Shown: positions 6,497 to 8,025 of the stretch, piece after piece
Layout of the letters: each line of letters starts with the position of its first letter
Numbering within the stretch: position 1 is the first letter of the stretch
Source: an uncultured Gilliamella sp.
GTDB taxonomy: Bacteria; Pseudomonadota; Gammaproteobacteria; Enterobacterales; Enterobacteriaceae
Reading direction: 5' to 3'
NCBI GenBank assembly: GCA_945291235.1
Contig: CALYQY010000097.1
Coordinates: 1 to 8,025 of the forward strand
DNA length: 8,025 nt
The notes under the pieces: generated by a model
Told to the model about the DNA's origin: nothing
The model's input: the letters and a program-made list of their open reading frames with translations, nothing else
Database searches by the model: none
Program-made: the position numbers and the translations under genes

Positions 6497-6967
6497 TTAA
6501 AGATGATCTAAGGCTATTTTAATGACCACTTTACGAACAGTATTAATGTTATTGTTTATTGCACACAAAGGTTTATGGACTTCATTAGGAAAAAAAACAA
6601 TGAAATCGTTTGAATGCAAAACCAGTAATGTTTCTTCCTTAGGGGTTTCAACAAATGCAATATCGTTAGTAGTAAGTTGATCATCGAGCCTGTTAGTGTA
6701 AGGTGGTAAAGTATTAATCGCCATTCCCTCTTGACCGTCTAATACAATTTGCACATCAATATATTTTTGATGATATTCAGGGTTAGCCTTGTCAATGTGA
6801 CGAGTTGAACTATCAGATAGCATAAAAAATATCTTATCACCGTCAATGTCATAACGCCCTATAGGCGTATTTTGATTGACATTATCTTTGATATATTCAA
6901 TCGATTGCTTTATTTTGGCAGGCAAATAAGGGACTAAATTTAAATGGTTAATATTACCTAAAATCAT
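6497..6967 (-). CDS. YhcH/YjgK/YiaL (DUF386) family protein, possible sugar anomerase
   Basis: The family has a cupin-like beta-barrel with a metal site. The E. coli member YhcH (NanQ) is reported to act as an N-acetylneuraminate anomerase, and other members sit in sugar-catabolism operons. The 156-residue product has the typical length and pattern: MILGNI at the start, GRYDIDGDKIFF at 37-48, EYHQKYIDVQIVLDG at 64-78 and FFPNEVHKP at 125-133. Glu64, His66, Tyr69, Asp71, Gln73 and His131 are the conserved polar positions expected around the metal. The ATG at 6965-6967 has AAGGA nine bases upstream. No sialic-acid or other sugar genes appear nearby and it looks like a single-gene unit, so the substrate cannot be read from context. 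Family membership is strong; sialic acid as substrate is only a possibility. Confidence 0.88.
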   Translation of the reverse strand: MILGNINHLNLVPYLPAKIKQSIEYIKDNVNQNTPIGRYDIDGDKIFFMLSDSSTRHIDKANPEYHQKYIDVQIVLDGQEGMAINTLPPYTNRLDDQLTTNDIAFVETPKEETLLVLHSNDFIVFFPNEVHKPLCAINNNINTVRKVVIKIALDHL

Positions 6968-7025
6968 ATTTGATAATCCTTCATAAATGAAACATTACTG
7001 ATATCACAAATACACAGCATTTGTT

Positions 7026-7039
7026 TAAGTATATACTTA
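7026..7039. promoter_or_regulatory. 14-bp palindrome upstream of the YhcH-family gene
   Basis: TAAGTATATACTTA is a perfect palindrome about 59 bases upstream of the minus-strand ATG. It contains TATACT, a five-of-six -10 match on the minus strand, without a clear -35. It could be an operator for a sugar-responsive repressor overlapping the promoter. AT-rich palindromes of this size do arise by chance. Confidence 0.35.
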
Positions 7040-7207
7040 TCCAATACATTTTAATAGATAGACTATGATAGCCTTTAGACTTTTTTGATGCCTATGACGA
7101 ATGCTTTATATTGATAAATATAATTAGTTATTGTGTTAAGTTATCCCAGTAAGATTAAAATGACCTAATATGGTCGACTTTAGACTAATCGAGTTTAAAC
7201 AGAAATC
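7040..7207. other. central part of the 408-bp divergent intergenic region, nothing recognised
   Basis: The region between the minus-strand YhcH-family gene and the plus-strand SnoaL-like gene (6968-7375) is long for this compact window. This central part has no frame of useful length, no tRNA-like fold and no repeat that I can identify. The outer parts hold the palindrome at 7026-7039 and the promoter at 7208-7236. Confidence 0.5.
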
Positions 7208-7236
7208 GTGACATTTGATTAAGGAGGTGGTATAAC
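7208..7236 (+). promoter_or_regulatory. probable promoter of the SnoaL-like gene
   Basis: GTGACA (7208-7213, five of six) is followed by exactly 17 bases and TATAAC (7231-7236, five of six). A TGG just before the -10 also makes it an extended -10. Transcription from about 7243 would give a leader of roughly 130 bases. The spacer contains AAGGAGG (7221-7227), a full Shine-Dalgarno sequence with no start codon behind it. I see no strong hairpin in the leader, only the palindrome AATAGCTATT at 7296-7305. Confidence 0.55.
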
Positions 7237-7375
7237 ACTAAAAGCCATTTATTATTTACAGTCTTTATCATTATCATATCTATTTTTTAATACACAATAG
7301 CTATTCAGATCTTCTTCTTTTCTTAATAAATCATTAATTTCAATAGAATGTATGTCTTTCTAACAAAAGGTAACT

Positions 7376-7744
7376 ATGATGAAAAATAAAGAATTGATCG
7401 AAAATTATTACAAAGATGTTTTTATTAACGGTAATGTGGATAAAATTCCTCATTATGTATCAGAAAACTATATTCAACATAATCCTCAGGTTGAAGATGG
7501 TCAAGCAGGATTTATTAAATTTTTCAAAGAGTTTATTAAAACTAAACCCAAACTCGATATTGTCAACATCAGTTGTGAAGCGAATATGGTTTACGTATTT
7601 TATAAATGTTCCCTACCAGACGGTACCGTGAATAAGGTATGTGATATTTATCGTGTCGAAGGCAATAAGATCGTTGAACATTGGGATGTCATTGAGTCCC
7701 ATGTAGAAAAAGTAAAATCGGTTAATAAAAATAGTTTATTTTAG
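7376..7744 (+). CDS. SnoaL-like (NTF2-fold) protein, COG4922 type
   Basis: Small cytoplasmic alpha+beta-barrel protein of the SnoaL/NTF2-like superfamily, whose best-known members are polyketide cyclases. The subgroup seen in many bacteria is annotated as predicted aldol-condensation enzymes and has no settled role. The 122-residue product shows its typical elements: an N-terminal helix ENYYKDVFINGNVDKI (9-24), YIQHNPQVEDGQAGFIKFF (32-50) and VCDIYRVEGNKIVEHWDVIE (88-107). Tyr32, His35, Asp90, His102 and Asp104 are the polar residues likely to line the pocket. Two ATGs stand in tandem; the first (7376) has AAAGG five bases upstream and is chosen. It lacks a signal peptide and stands alone, transcribed away from the YhcH-family gene and towards guaA. 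No polyketide genes are nearby, so an antibiotic-cyclase role is unlikely. Confidence 0.85.
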   Translation: MMKNKELIENYYKDVFINGNVDKIPHYVSENYIQHNPQVEDGQAGFIKFFKEFIKTKPKLDIVNISCEANMVYVFYKCSLPDGTVNKVCDIYRVEGNKIVEHWDVIESHVEKVKSVNKNSLF

Positions 7745-7763
7745 ATCATTTTATGAAATAAAC

Positions 7764-7807
7764 ATGACAACCTTATCTTGGTTGGGTTTAAAGGATAAGG
7801 TTGTTAT
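7764..7807 (+). terminator. stem-loop downstream of the SnoaL-like gene, possible terminator
   Basis: ACAACCTTATC (7767-7777) pairs perfectly with GATAAGGTTGT (7794-7804), extendable by three more pairs including one G-U, around a 16-base loop. It lies about 20 bases after the stop codon. No T run follows on the plus strand, so it is at best a weak intrinsic terminator. The loop also holds GGTTG (7780-7784), which can pair instead with CAACC (7768-7772), giving a competing small hairpin. Confidence 0.4.
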
Positions 7808-7912
7808 TAAACATTAAGCACGCATTTTTAATCATCAACGATAATAAGACAATTTCTCTACCCAAATGACTGTTATACTGTTTTTAATCAGCAGATTGGA
7901 AAATACTACAGC

Positions 7913-7937
7913 AAAAAACAGCGCTTTATCAGCGCTG
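7913..7937 (-). terminator. guaA rho-independent terminator
   Basis: On the minus strand CAGCGC-TGATAAA-GCGCTG (7919-7937) forms a six-pair GC-rich stem with a seven-base loop, followed immediately by six T. It lies 34 bases beyond the guaA stop codon. It is the clearest intrinsic terminator in the window and insulates guaA from the convergent SnoaL-like gene. Confidence 0.88.
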
Positions 7938-7971
7938 ATATTTCGATTATGCTGGAATATTAAGTTATTTT

Positions 7972-8025
7972 TTATTCCCACTCAATCGTCGCTGGCGGTT
8001 TACCGCTGATGTCATAAACAACGCG
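7972..8025 (-). CDS. guaA: GMP synthase (glutamine-hydrolysing), C-terminal end
   Basis: Only the last 17 codons and the stop are in the window. They read RVVYDISGKPPATIEWE, the highly conserved C-terminus of GuaA, where the ATP-pyrophosphatase part ends in the dimerisation domain. GuaA converts XMP to GMP with glutamine and ATP in the cytoplasm. The stop is TAA at 7972-7974, followed by a strong terminator. The tail is so characteristic that identity is secure even from this fragment; the state of the rest of the gene cannot be judged. Confidence 0.95.
   Translation of the reverse strand, partial: RVVYDISGKPPATIEWE

Noticed and set aside
7416..7631. Second plus-strand frame within the SnoaL-like gene
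   Set aside because: Overlapping out-of-frame shadow; the SnoaL-like frame has the family motifs and the ribosome binding site.
7878..7893. CTGTTTTTAATCAGCA as a third LexA box
   Set aside because: The second half-site is AGCA instead of ACAG, and it lies between two convergent gene ends where no promoter is needed.

Overview
The window is AT-rich and gene-dense. It reads as the chromosome of a gammaproteobacterium. UvrA, riboflavin synthase, PlsY and the GMP synthase tail all follow the Escherichia coli sequences closely, and a SulA-type division inhibitor under LexA-like boxes fits that class. The strong A/T preference at third codon positions together with enteric-like proteins suggests a host-associated lineage such as Orbaceae (Gilliamella and relatives). 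That placement is an inference from composition and family resemblance.

Layout, left to right. (1) Minus strand: the N-terminal part of a secreted YbhB/YbcL (PEBP-like) protein running off the left edge, preceded by riboflavin synthase ribE. (2) A divergent intergenic region, then on the plus strand the fluoride channel crcB and the SOS division inhibitor sulA, whose promoter lies under two abutting LexA boxes. (3) An intergenic stretch that may hold the remnant of an acetyltransferase gene. (4) Minus strand: plsY (TTG start, strong ribosome binding site, promoter overlapped by a 14-bp inverted repeat) and uvrA, which has its own hairpin terminator and a LexA box over an extended -10 promoter. 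(5) A 366-bp gap without a credible gene, ending in a perfect 11-bp hairpin. (6) Minus strand: a YhcH/YjgK/YiaL-family sugar-metabolism protein. (7) A 408-bp divergent intergenic region, then on the plus strand a small SnoaL-like (NTF2-fold) protein. (8) Minus strand at the right edge: the last 17 codons of guaA and its clear rho-independent terminator.

The genes are mostly single-gene or two-gene units of housekeeping type: cofactor synthesis (ribE), phospholipid synthesis (plsY), purine synthesis (guaA), DNA repair (uvrA), division checkpoint (sulA) and fluoride export (crcB). The clearest functional link is SOS control. sulA and uvrA both carry LexA-type operators placed on their promoters, so DNA damage should induce excision repair and a division block together. 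I see no CRISPR array, insertion sequence, tRNA, rRNA, prophage or defence system. The points worth following up are regulatory: the tandem LexA site, the plsY inverted repeat, the orphan Shine-Dalgarno-like stretch before the SnoaL-like gene, and the short SulA that keeps the C-terminal Tyr-His end known in E. coli as a Lon recognition element.
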